Assembly (NCBI RefSeq): GCF_905163445.1
Contig: NC_053183.1
Location: 4,774,001-4,838,000, forward strand
DNA: 64,000 nucleotides
Source: Pararge aegeria
Taxonomy: Eukaryota; Arthropoda; Insecta; Lepidoptera; Nymphalidae
Reading direction: 5' to 3'
A program made the position numbers and the translations under genes. A model generated the notes under the pieces. That model searched no databases, was not told where the DNA came from, and saw nothing but the letters and a program-made list of their open reading frames with translations. This document shows, piece after piece, positions 1-10,532 of the stretch; position 1 is the first letter of the stretch; each line of letters opens with the position of its first letter.

Positions 1-860
1 TGCTGATAAAAAAAACATAGATACTTGAGGCAGGAAAGATAAATGTATATTCATGTAATAATATAAAAATTATATCCACTCTTAGTAACGTAGTATTGAG
101 TGACACTAGTACGTAGTACTGAGACGATTTAGGGCCTCAATGTGAAGCTCTCGTTTTAGCCAACACCGTAATCTGACAACAATGAGACCATATGTATGAA
201 CGCTTTCCAAGAATCTTTGATAGAACTATTTGAATAGAGTTTTGATTGATTGATTGGTCAACGAGTCGCGAAGTATCTCAATTGGTAATGGAGGTTTGCA
301 GAATAGGTACCTATTGTTGTCGATCTTAAAATTTGGAATGCGACTTCCGAATTGAAAATATCTAATCAAATGACGACCTTGTGTTAACAGTTGTATTATC
401 TTGTAGTAAATATGTAATAGATTAAATACACTATCGGAAAATTCTGTTCGATAAGGTGGATTTGAAACATTTTTTTTTAATATCTTACGCTACGCTATAC
501 CTGGTGCTATTTGTGGGGCCTTAGACAATCACTTTGGATACGGATCTTAGTTAATTAAAGACAGATTGAAAAGAAAATAGCTTTTAAAGATTTGCACTAC
601 GATATCTCTTATAAAAATTGCACACTTAGGTTAGATTTTATTCAAAGTAATGTTACTTTAAAAAAAGCGAATTTTAGATAGCTCGGATATTAATGTGGAA
701 GTTTTCACGCAGGGTGTACAAGACTAAATTTACCAATTTCTAGAAGAAAACTTTATAATACTCTGATTTATTTCAAAACCGATTGTTTTACTAGTAAATA
801 CTATTATGCGTACCTCTTTGCGTACACTGGCAGCTAAGTATGACATATATAAAAGGAAAA
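1..860. other. AT-rich non-coding DNA
   Basis: I see no gene or recognisable repeat here. The frames present are short and lack protein-like composition. The left boundary of the retrotransposon that follows could lie somewhere inside the last part of this stretch, because I cannot see its 5' end. Confidence 0.5.
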
Positions 861-887
861 TGATATCTGAGTACACGCAGACTTCAG

Positions 888-1676
888 ATGAACTTAGAAA
901 AGAATAGTAAAGCCACTTCATTATGCACCCATAGTTTTCATAGTAAAGGTAGTCATCCACAGTCTGTGTCACCAGTATCATCACCATCTTATGTAAGGAA
1001 TATGTGTGTCAGGTTAAGTAACTCAAAACCAAATATAAATATTAATAATTCCTTTATTCCATCTGTTACTCATAGTACCAACTCAACAAAAACATTTATG
1101 TACAGCGATGAAATTGGATGTAACATGGGCTTATATCTTAACTCACAGTTAAACGGACACAAAGTTTTGAACTTCTGTTTACCCAAATCAGATTTTAAAA
1201 GTATTGTAGCTGCTATTTGTAGAAATAGGAATTTGTATGATGTTAAAACTAATTTAATTATCCTAATAGGAAATAGAGGAAATGTCAACAAACCCGATCT
1301 AATTAAACTTTTTGATTCTCTAAATACTTTAAATGTAAATAGTATAGTATTGTACACATTTCCTTATAGTGATAGTTAGAAACACCAAGAAAATACTATT
1401 AGATATAATTTAAACATGACTTTGTACAACTTATGTACATATAATAAAAAAAATCATATTATTGACTTTAGCAAGTGTGCTAGTCCTTCTTATAATTTGT
1501 ACCGAGATAGGTATTACCTATCACACTATTTTAAACGACAGATAGCTGTTTCGCTATCATATTTATTTACAATTACAGCCAAGAACTTGGCTAAACAAGC
1601 TGCTTTTATTGAGCAGTGTAATAGTTCTGACATTAACACCTTGGAAATCATTCCAAGTCATTCTACTTTAAACTAG
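888..1676 (+). pseudogene. LINE copy A ORF1 remnant, SGNH-esterase-like
   Basis: Two open blocks, 888-1379 and 1416-1676, lie in the same frame and are separated by a TAG at 1,377-1,379 plus a short readable linker, so they are one broken ORF1. The first block has a Ser/Asn-rich N-terminal part, then a hydrophobic strand followed by GNRGN. The second contains DRYYLS, which resembles the late D-x-x-H/S block of the SGNH esterase fold known from ORF1 proteins of CR1/L2-type LINEs. That fold assignment is inference from layout and motif shape. There is no CCHC zinc knuckle in the visible part. The downstream endonuclease frame begins directly after the ORF1 stop or overlaps it. Not functional as it stands. 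Confidence 0.5.
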
Positions 1677-2065
1677 TTAAGGAGACAACAGAGGTTTCCT
1701 CTTGCTTAGATAAACAGACAACTGAGACTATCTCTGGCATATACAATATAAATTATATTAAGGCATTGCACAATTTAAAAGTAAACCAAAAAATATACAA
1801 AAAATCTAATTCTAATCATATCAACTTGGTTCACCAAAATATTCAATGTATTAAAGGAAAGGACTTAGAGATTGAATTATTTTTGAATGATTTCAACATT
1901 AATATTTTATGTATAACTGAACACTGGTTGAAGACTCATGAATACTTGTTTAATTTTGTTAACCACCAGGTTGGTAGTTCGTTCACCAGAGTTACTGCAA
2001 TTCATGGAGGCTCTTTAATACTATTAAATAAAAATTTAAAATTTAAAACAGAAATGATATTGTGA
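1676..2065 (+). pseudogene. LINE copy A ORF2, endonuclease N-terminal part
   Basis: Open frame of about 130 codons starting at the ORF1 stop. It contains LVHQNIQCIKGK and ILCITEHWL, the first two signature blocks of the apurinic/apyrimidinic-like endonuclease of non-LTR elements: the N of the first block and the E of TEHWL are the metal-binding positions. A premature TGA at 2,063 ends it. Just after, another frame still reads VTVYRPP, the next endonuclease block. The catalytic H and the C-terminal half of the domain are missing because of the deletion near 2,200. The enzyme would nick target DNA to prime reverse transcription. Confidence 0.75.
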
Positions 2066-2179
2066 GCCTGTCTGTTGAACGGACAATAGAGCTAGCCTCG
2101 GTCGAATTAGAGCAATTAATAATTGTCACTGTATATAGACCACCCTTGTCTAACTTTGAACTTTTTGAAAAGGTAATGG

Positions 2180-3486
2180 ATGAGGTGTTATTTAAAATAT
2201 CAAAGTCAAATAAACTCTAACTTCAGACCAATATCAGTACTGCCCACTTTCAGTAAAATTTTTGAAAAACTTATTTTAAATCATTTACTTTCCTATTTTC
2301 ATAAGTATGATGATTTACTCCACGTTAAACAATTTGGTTTTACACGGGGTCGCTCACCTATCGACGCTGGTGTTGAGCTAATACATAATATATTTGAAGC
2401 TTGGGAGGAGTCACATGATGCACTTGGTGTGTTCTGTGATTTGTCTAAGGCGTTTGATTGTGTTGTACATGAAACGTTAGTCAGAAAACTACACCACTAT
2501 AGAATTCAGGGTGTAGCTCTCGACTTGATTAGTTACTACTTGCGTGATAGGGTGCAAATGGTAGACGTTAATGGAAAGCGGTCTAATGGGTCATTTGTGA
2601 AAATTGGTGTTCCACAGGGTTCTATATTAGGACCTTTTCTATTCCTTATTTAAATTAATGACCGGCCTTACCTTGTTAAGGACAATCACGGGATAGTATT
2701 GTTTACTGATGATACATCACTTATGTTCAAAATTAAGAGACGTGAATTAGCTTTAGACTATGTAACAACAACCTCGCTAAAGTAGTACAATGGTTTGAAG
2801 CTAATAATTTGGTTTTAAATGAAAATAAAACTAAGTGCATAAAATTCACATTACCAAATGTTAAAAATGTAAAAACCACTATACTACTTGATAATGAGGA
2901 ATTGAATCCGGTGGATACAACAGTATTTCTAGGAATAACGTTAGATGCTAAACTTCAATGGGGCCCTCATGTAAATAATTTATCGAACAGGCTTAGTTCT
3001 GCTGCCTATGCAGTAAAGAAGATACGCCACCTGACAGACATAGAAACTGCTAGGCTAGTCTATTTTAGTTACTTTCACAGCATTATGTCATATGGAATTT
3101 TACTATGGGGTAATGCTGCTGATATTGGCACTATTTTCGTGCTGCAGAAGAAGGCTGTTCGTGCGATCTATAAAATGGGTCCGAGAGCGTCATTGAAAGA
3201 TAACTTTAAAGATGTTAAAATAATGACACTCTATAGCCAATACATATTTGAAAATTTAATGTATCACAAAAATATATCAAAATTTAGAAGAAAATGTGAC
3301 TGCAATAATTTGAACGTTAGAAGCAAAAATAAACTTGCAGTGCAGTACACTAGACTACACAAAATAAGCAATTCATTTAAAGGAAATTGTATACAATTTT
3401 ACAATAAATTACCGGTTGATATCTTGGCGATGTCACTAAAGAAGTTCAAAGTTTGTATTAAGCGAAAGCTTATAGAAAAGTCCTAA
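2180..3486 (+). pseudogene. LINE copy A ORF2, reverse transcriptase part
   Basis: Frame 2,180-2,653 carries NFRPISVLP, GFTRGRSP, the motif A block FCDLSKAFD and motif B GVPQGSILGP. A stop after FLFLI (TAAATT where copy B has TACATT) and a small deletion near 2,760 break it; the frame resumes at 2,809-3,486. Motif C reads FTDD instead of FADD in copy B, so a residue next to the catalytic aspartates has changed. The C-terminal region holds the SYGILLWG block typical of the clade. The stop at 3,486 results from a deletion that joins the frame to the 3' UTR early. Dead copy. Confidence 0.85.
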
Positions 3487-3498
3487 CCAGGTTGCTTC

Positions 3499-3742
3499 TT
3501 AAATATTTTCTAATGACAATGTGAGATGGTGATAACAAAAAGAACACCCGGCTAAGTTTGTTGTGGGCTTCTTCTTAGACCAGGGCGCGATTGGAACCCT
3601 CGTAGCTTTAGTTTTAAGTTTACGATTGTAGTTATCGCCATCACTACTCACTGCTATGTACACATTTTGTATATAATAACGCATCAAAAGTGCCATCTAT
3701 GTGCCTATTTGAATAAAGAAATATTTGACTTTGACTTTGACT
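3499..3742 (+). repeat. LINE copy A 3' UTR and TTTGACT tail
   Basis: This block recurs almost unchanged after copy B (20,830-21,077) and, more diverged, as isolated 5'-truncated insertions at 51,570-51,735 and 56,957-57,172. It ends in short TTTGACT repeats, the family's tail in place of poly-A. Short open frames on the - strand inside it are not genes. Confidence 0.85.
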
Positions 3743-4010
3743 ATGAAAGCACCTCAATACAATATTTATCTAGAACTTAGGAGTTAAGAATATTTTCCAT
3801 TCAAAGCTAATAAACATTTGATAAAACATATCAAAATGATTAGGTACAGACGTTAACAAAGTAAACAACCAAACCGAGTTATATACAACATGTAACCGAA
3901 TTACGAAATCATGTTAAAGGGTGCATCAAATATTTTATTAGGAATCACTCTGTAAAAGTATTAAATCAATAGAAGTATAAGTATTTATTTTTCCACAGTG
4001 TTTTCTTATG

Positions 4011-4218
4011 ACAATCCTATTGATAATAAAAGACCGACACGCGCATAGTACCTACGGTACGCATCGCGTACCATATAAAGTGACAGGGGTCACATGATTT
4101 CAATTTTGCATGTGATGTTCCGGCTGTATCTGATTTCTTTCAGTAAAAGCTATGGCAGTGGTTCACTCAAATACTATAAAGTTTTCGGTTTCACGGATAC
4201 GCATCAGAGACAGTACAT
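4011..4218 (+). repeat. Unclassified dispersed repeat, copy 1
   Basis: This segment matches the reverse complement of 23,646-23,852 over its whole length, with shared blocks such as CCGACACG, CGCGTAC, AGTGACAGG and CAGAGACAGT. No terminal inverted repeats, poly-A tail or tRNA-like boxes are evident, so the class is unknown. Confidence 0.6.
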
Positions 4219-5892
4219 AATGTTCCTGTAAAGCCTGCGAAGTATTATTTCGGTTTTCATTTACACGTTGTATGTTTAGGTAGTTTTATTCAATAAAATT
4301 TCAAAACAATTAGAAATAGGTAATATCGCAACATTCATATTACATTCATATTAACAATTTCTAATAATAAATAAATAAGTATGTAGTGGGTATTTTATCA
4401 TAATCCTAAAACCTAATCCAAATATTTTTTAATATCCGCTTAAATTTAAAGCATTTTAACGGGTAGGTATTTGTACCTAAATATCTATACTTCTATACTT
4501 CATAAATTAGTATTAACAGATTATCATTTAGTTAAAGATTGGTTTTTTGGTTTTTTACCAATAAAAAGGTTATCCATAGTAACCAAAACTATGTTAGGTT
4601 GTGTTCCATTCCAGTAAAAATAAGAATTAATGGTATTTGTAAACCAAGCCAGAAGAACAAAAGCTTTATACGCATGCGCAGACTAAATGAACCGTAATAC
4701 GTAAATACTATGTACTACTACTACAAAAAATGTACTTAGTAGATAAGCCACAATTACACAAAGTATGCCACAAAAAAATATTAATTAAAATGTTATTTTC
4801 AATTGTTCTTCAATATTAATCCTAACAAAGAAAAATAATCGTTTTACTATTAAGATTCTATGACGAAAAACCTTGATATCTACAGCATGTGATTAGGTAG
4901 CATAGTTTATAATATACATAGTAAAATTAAAAATACTGGAGTTATATATTAATACCTCGAGCTGGGTCTAGCTAGTACTCTCAATAATTACGTAAGTAAA
5001 TTTTACCAATCACTAGTATGTCTACCAAAACCCAATCCTCTTTAAGACCAATACAGCAAGCATGTATATTTGTTTACCGATTAAATTTCTTATTTATTTC
5101 CGCGATTCAAACCGATTCTTTAAGGTAAACTATTAAGATTTCAGTTGGCCTAAGTGCACAAATCGTTCGTCTTATTTAATCGGTGACTAAAATATATTTA
5201 AATATTACCGCTCTTGAACCGTAATGGTTCGTTGACCACATTATGCTAGTTTTACACACTCGTAAAAAAACACAAAAAAAAAATACCTTATTTATATTGT
5301 ATTTTTTAAGATACACTCGTACATCAATATATTTTAGCGATAAGGTATCATGAACACTTACCAAGGGTGGTATGTTTTTCACTATTCTTTGCAGAGGCAC
5401 TTCGACCTACACCATTCCATTATTGCTCGTTTTACGTTTAATAGTTTGTGTGTCTAGAGACAACAAACACTATTAGTATCAATACATATATATCTTTTTT
5501 TAAATGTTAGTAAAATAACAGATAGTGTAGATACGGCTTGAGATCAGATCGACGAGAGCGTTGCACCAATTATGCGTTATTTTGGCTGCGGTTTAACATT
5601 CCACTGTCGTTTTAGCTCTATTACGTGTTAACGAGACGTGAGCTCGTAGTTTGTGTCGCATTTAATGAACATGTAGGGCCTCATTAATAAACGTGGCATA
5701 ACGTTGGAATAGTGACGCAGTGTTTTTTTACATTATGAAATGTGCTATTTCAGCGTTATGCTAGGGTTGTTTATAAAGGCCATTGAACCCTAGGTTTTAG
5801 CTTGACTGTTTACTGATTGTATATATCTATTGTCCAATTAAACATGGGTACATATATACTTAAACCCGTGGTATAATGTAAATATTCTTTTA
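4219..5892. other. AT-rich non-coding DNA
   Basis: No coding frame with protein-like composition. It contains A/T runs and no family that recurs elsewhere in the window. Confidence 0.5.
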
Positions 5893-5978
5893 ATTGCTCT
5901 TTAGTGTGAAGTATGTTTAAAAAAAAAAGAAAAAAATATAAAATTACTCTTTAGTGTCAAGTAAGTTTAAAAAAAAAA
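5893..5978 (+). repeat. 50-bp local tandem duplication
   Basis: Two units start at 5,893 and 5,943. Each reads ATT(G/A)CTCTTTAGTGT then an A-run. They differ at a few bases, so the duplication is not very recent. Confidence 0.75.
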
Positions 5979-7574
5979 TGAAATCAATCGTGTTAAAATA
6001 AAAATAAATACAAAATACACACACGCATATCTGTGACTGAAAACGAAAGAAATGATAACTATTAACAAAAGATTGTGCAATATGCGAGAAGTTATGATAA
6101 GTTAAAATAGGATGTGTTATGGTTTTATTATCAAAAAAAAAAGTTGACTATCAATAAAAAATCAAAACTATTGTTTGAATAAAAAAAAATCGAAAAAATA
6201 GCCTATACAAGAATTTATCGCTTGACCCGTCGGATTCCAAAATGTGCATTTCACGAACATTTTTCCCTGTACACTTGGTTTCACAGGATATGGGGAGGTA
6301 CAACTGCCCTACAGGATTACAATTAGAACTCATTGTTATAGGCACCTACAAGCCTTACCTATTATAACAACATCAATGAGCGTGTTATTGTATCAAAATC
6401 CGTATTTACTAGAATCGTTACTCGAATTCATAAGTATACAAGAAGGATTAAACGGTCACGCAGCTACACAAAACATAATTAAAATGTAAATATATTGAGC
6501 GCAATAGTAAATAATGCATAATATGAGCCGCACGCAAATTTTATCATCTGTATGCCGTTTCGATACGGGTGATCTGTTCTAACTACGCGTAATTATAGGT
6601 ATCTACATCATCCATATAAATAACACTGAATTTTGTAAAACTGACTGATTTTTAAGACTGATTATAAAGCATCGTTCAAAATAATTGAAGTCTACTACAC
6701 GAGAAAAAATTAAAACAATTAATTTTTGCATTTATAAATTTGGGGTTATTTGCCTATTCGAATATGTTTTTCTGTTTCATAAAACGAGCAAAATTGATTC
6801 AATTGATACCGCAGCCGCACCGCGACTCTGGCACTCGATATAGGATGCTCCTTACACACCAAACTTTTTTTTTTACCCATGTGCGACGAAAAAAAATTCA
6901 CCGTGCACTAAGCTCAAAACTCACGTAACTATTATCGGTATAGCTTGTCCAATTCAAGTTTTATTAATTTTTGTGTGGCTTCCCGGCAGAAGACGGGAGT
7001 TACAACGCGGCGGTTAGGAAATAGTAAGGGTAGTTACTCTACGCTAAGGCTACGTTCTATTTTCCCCTATATGGGACAAATGGTAGATTGTTTGAAAATT
7101 AATTGGCATTCATGTTTGCAGGGTACTCATAGTTACAAATAAAATAACCTCCACGAATATTTTTTTGGAAAACAACAGGCTGTAGAACGGTGGATGAAAG
7201 TATGGAAGGGAGAATGTAGGGAATTTTCACAAAAAAATGACATGTACACCGACAAAGTTGCTCGCATCCGCTGGTATAACGTATGATTATAAACATTCTA
7301 TACAACATGTTTAATTTAAGTGGGACAGGGAATAATTTGAATAAAGAATAGTTTAACGCTTTCGAATTTACAAGTCCAGCGTCCATTCGTTCGTCTCCTG
7401 TTTTAAGTCTGGTTAAGGAAGGAACGGTGTTCCGAAGGTTTTATAGTAAAATTAAATTTAAAAACTAACTATTAACAAGTGATAAGAATAATTAATTCCG
7501 CATTGCAGCTGCGATCGTGGAATGGAGGGTTTTAGAGCAAAATGTTAGTGACATTTAGCTCTACAACCCTCACT
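5979..7574. other. Non-coding DNA with one unassigned short frame
   Basis: The + frame 6,244-6,489 (81 codons, ends in TAA) is the longest open stretch. It has no recognised motif and no splice-site support; I do not call a gene. The remainder is AT-rich. Confidence 0.35.
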
Positions 7575-7683
7575 CCCATGAGAGAAGATATCTACATCCC
7601 TCTCTCCCACGAGAGAAGATGTCTACATCACTCTCTCCCTCGAGAGATTTTGTCTGTATCCCTCTCTACCACGCGAGAGAATC
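7575..7683 (+). repeat. 31-bp minisatellite, about 3.5 units
   Basis: Units start at 7,575, 7,606 and 7,637, with a partial fourth at 7,668. Each unit has the form CCCANGAGAGAAGAT followed by a TCTACATC-like stretch and CTCTCT. The GAGAG and CTCTC halves can pair within a unit. Confidence 0.8.
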
Positions 7684-7691
7684 TTAGCACT

Positions 7692-7740
7692 TTGTGTCAG
7701 CAGTGGGATATTAATTGGCTTGTGATGATGAGGATGATGT
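7692..7740 (+). repeat. SINE 3'-tail fragment
   Basis: Contains CAGCAGTGGGA followed by GATGATGAGGATGATG. The same tail ends the tRNA-derived element at 32,184-32,484. Confidence 0.6.
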
Positions 7741-9081
7741 TGGAGACAATAAGGTCAAAGCTTGAAGGGTGTGGCGAAGGTAAAGAGACATAACGTATTT
7801 TAATCTAAAGTGTCTGGCAAAATTATTTTTCTTATTTCGACACATAACTCCAGGGTTTTGGGCAGAGCAAATTGTTAGTGAACATTATGAATTGTTAGTT
7901 TACTAAACACTACTTAAACAAAAGATAGCACTGAGTTATCAGCACATGAAACATACAGCAGTGGCTCAAGAGTAGTGTCATTCTAACCTGTCAGCGAATA
8001 ATTAAGTACGTATGTAATAATTGGATAGATCCGAGATGAGATTTACACTCGTTTGCTTTATTATTGCGAGTTAAGTCCCATATCGAGTTTTATTTGAAAG
8101 TCCTGAAACTACTGTATATGCGTTTTACACGAAGTCGAAACTAAACTGTGTCGTTGGATCCCTCTACATTTAAACTATTTGTCGTAAAAATTGTATTTAT
8201 CAGTGAAATACTTACTATCAATAAACTTTATTGTTACGCCCCAGTTCAAAATAACTGGTCAATTGGAATAAATAGCTTTTTCATTTAAATGTTTCTACTG
8301 TTTGTTGAAATCATACGTGAGACTTCAATAAACAATGAGATTTTATTATTATTGAAAAATTATGAGGACCACGTTTAAAACAAAATTTTAATGGCTATTA
8401 AAATTTTGTTTAATAGCCATTAAAATGCATATTGTAAAAGCCATTCTTCGGTTCATAAACTATTTTTTTGCATTAAATTACATGAGTCCGTTGCCAAAAA
8501 AGAAAAAAAAAATTAGAAGTAGTTTTTTGTGTCAGATCTCTTATCAAGCGGTCGCATACAAATCGTAGAGTAAACTAGGTAAGGTAGTCATCCTTTTCAA
8601 TCACTGCTCGAGCATTGGCCTCTATTATCGATAGGCCGCTGTCACTTTGAATAAGTCTCAAATTGACTGACGCCATATTAGCATCGTAAGTGAGACGCTG
8701 TAATACGAGTTTTCAACGAACTTATATTAAAATGACCAAAAAGACTTGTTAGTTCCAGAGACACTCGTACGTCATATGGCACTGTAAATTAGGAATAAAT
8801 GTAAGCTGTCTAAAATAAAACACTAGGTTATTTGTATAGGAACAGCTAGCCCCATGTGGTTATACAGGTTAATGGTTTTAATGGTATGGTAAAAGCACGG
8901 CAGATCAGATAAGACCTTTTTGTTTAGGATTTTTAACACAACCGATTGATATATTTACTTGTTCATTCAGTGGTGAAGCAATGGCTACGATTGGAGAAGA
9001 TCTGCACTCAATCTGTATCTAACACGACTATCTCAAGAATTCTATTTGTATTTATGACGAAAAGTTGAATCAGCCGTAAAT
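7741..9081. other. AT-rich DNA with a foldback
   Basis: At 8,385-8,400 and 8,411-8,426 there is a perfect 16-bp inverted repeat (ATTTTAATGGCTATTA) with a 10-nt loop. Otherwise no gene or repeat recognised. Immediately upstream of the exon-like block at 9,082 there is an initiator-like TCAGT at 8,967-8,971 and a short upstream ATG frame at 8,981. Confidence 0.5.
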
Positions 9082-9163
9082 ATGGTTGCAGATGTAGAGG
9101 GCGGAAATACGAACTCCGCACCGGAAGCAGAGGCCCCAACTAGCAAAGTTTCCCGCCTGCTCG
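9082..9163 (+). CDS. Candidate alternative first coding exon (aquaporin?)
   Basis: ATG at 9,082 opens 27 codons beginning MVADVEGGN and ending SKVSRLL, rich in Ala, Glu and Ser. One extra G follows, then a good donor, GTAAGG, at 9,164. The block is much richer in G+C than its flanks and has a coding-like composition. It ends in phase 1, exactly what the acceptor of the aquaporin exon at 51,065 needs (joining would make a Gly codon), and it is the only other good phase-1 first exon I see upstream. Assignment to the aquaporin is inference from phase, strand and order over about 42 kb. It could equally start a different gene whose next exon I have not recognised. Confidence 0.4.
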
Positions 9164-9289
9164 GTAAGGATGCATGGGTTCAAGCACGTTTTGGATAGCT
9201 AACACTTTATCACAGTATGACAGTTGCATGCACGCAATACGCACTTTGTTTAGCCATGCATGCTAAGCTCCTGAGACTGAAGGTTGTCT

Positions 9290-9402
9290 TTAGGAGATCC
9301 CTTCAAGCGATAAGGCCGCCTTTGCACATATAGAAGAATTACCTTTATTTTTGTTAATGTAGTTTTTTTAATGTACAATAAAGACTTTCTATTCTATTCT
9401 TC
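9290..9402 (+). mobile_element. LINE 3' end, ATTC-tail family
   Basis: A 5'-truncated LINE end: AAGCGATAAGGCCGCC, then a U-rich UTR, then TGTACAATAAAG and a short TATTCTATTC tail. Related ends lie at 16,055-16,185 and 37,503-37,625 (+) and at 18,320-18,480, 31,562-31,686, 37,318-37,385 and 63,175-63,305 (-). The insertion sits 130 bp after the candidate exon. Confidence 0.65.
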
Positions 9403-9506
9403 TTTAGATTATGGGGATTATGGGATGTTTTCCTCTATAAAAGAATTTTATTGAAAAAAGCGATGTGAACGTTTTAGGTTGCTTATTTTATTGTAATATG
9501 TACGAT

Positions 9507-9556
9507 ATATATTGAGTGGTAAATAATACTATCCACTATTTCACTCAATATATATT
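9507..9556. repeat. Short foldback
   Basis: ATATATATTGAGTG is repeated inverted as CACTCAATATATAT, and the inner part also pairs partly (GTGG with CCAC). Looks like a small palindromic element. Confidence 0.5.
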
Positions 9557-10364
9557 GAAAAATATGGTATTCGAGAGACGGTATCGCTGTTTATATGTAA
9601 CCTTATATTTCTTTAAGCTAGGGAACTCAGTCTTTTCAGCTTAAGAGCTTTTTGATTTAAGCTTGGCTGATAAAATATATACTATATGAGTTTTACCTAT
9701 TTACCTCGCATCCCTATGAGCAAGACAACATCGCTTTTCATCTCTTATTTTTTATTTACCAAATAAGTTGGTATAACTTTTTTGGTATTAGCGAAGCGAT
9801 AATATGTTATAATGCACCATAGTTTGAATGCCACCACTGCAAACATTGACCTTTAATAGCACTTCACTACCATAATACATATTATAATTATAACTCCTTT
9901 ATTTATTTTGTTTCCTTGAGCACCGATTGTGATGACAAATATTTCTATGTTCGTATGGAATGAAGACAAATCACATGTTTATATACCGTTGTTTTTAACT
10001 TTACATACAATATGTTTTCTCAGAGCATGCATATGTTAAACGTATTCTATACTCCAATACAATTAAACATGAGCATTATCAAATAAATCTTAGGCTGATC
10101 GACGGTTTGACGCGTGAAATATATATTGCACAGACACGCATTAATATACCTACTTTATCATTCGAAAATCATGTCTAAAAGCTTCCAACAATAAATCTTG
10201 TGGGTACATAATATTTCCATAATCATCTCTATGTTTATGCACGATTTAATAGTGCACCGTTTATTTTAATAGCTCTATTAATACAGATTAAGTTATTATT
10301 GATGAATATATTGCCTTAATTCATATGGAGCAAAGTCCAGTTTCGCAATCACTTGAAAGGTTAT

Positions 10365-10532
10365 CTGGCGGGAGGCTTCGGCCGTAGCTCGTAACCACCG
10401 CACCGACAATGACGTGCAACTAAGCGATTTTCGGTTTTGGTTCCGATTAGGGTATTGTAGCTGCAAGTGAGATTGCAGTCAACTTGTCAAGAGCTATATT
10501 GTAGTAGCAAAAAAAGGTAAAGTTGGGTTCAG
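10365..10532 (+). mobile_element. SINE fragment (CCTGGCGCAACGG type), body
   Basis: The body sequence GGGAGGCTTCGGCCGTAG, then an AAGCGATT block and GAGATTGCAGTCAA near the 3' end, matches the body of the fuller copy at 62,814-63,152. The tRNA-like head is missing. Confidence 0.6.

Larger units (their letters stand above)
861..3742 (+). mobile_element. Non-LTR retrotransposon copy A, internally deleted
   Basis: A Jockey-superfamily LINE (CR1/L2/Daphne-like; clade not resolved). In order it holds an ORF1 remnant, the start of an apurinic-type endonuclease, a deletion junction near 2,200, reverse transcriptase motifs, a C-terminal region and a 3' UTR ending in TTTGACT repeats at 3,724-3,742. 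From about 2,246 onward it matches copy B (19,530-21,077) almost base for base, so both are young. The deletion removes the rest of the endonuclease and the first RT motifs. A second deletion after 3,485 removes the last codons and stop that copy B keeps. The 5' boundary is not visible; no target duplication found. Confidence 0.85.

Noticed and set aside
3499..3696. 65-codon - strand frame, repeated at 20,841-21,038
   Set aside because: Identical because both lie in the LINE 3' UTR.
7575..7683. CRISPR-like array
   Set aside because: Units are contiguous with no spacers and the DNA is eukaryotic; it is a minisatellite.
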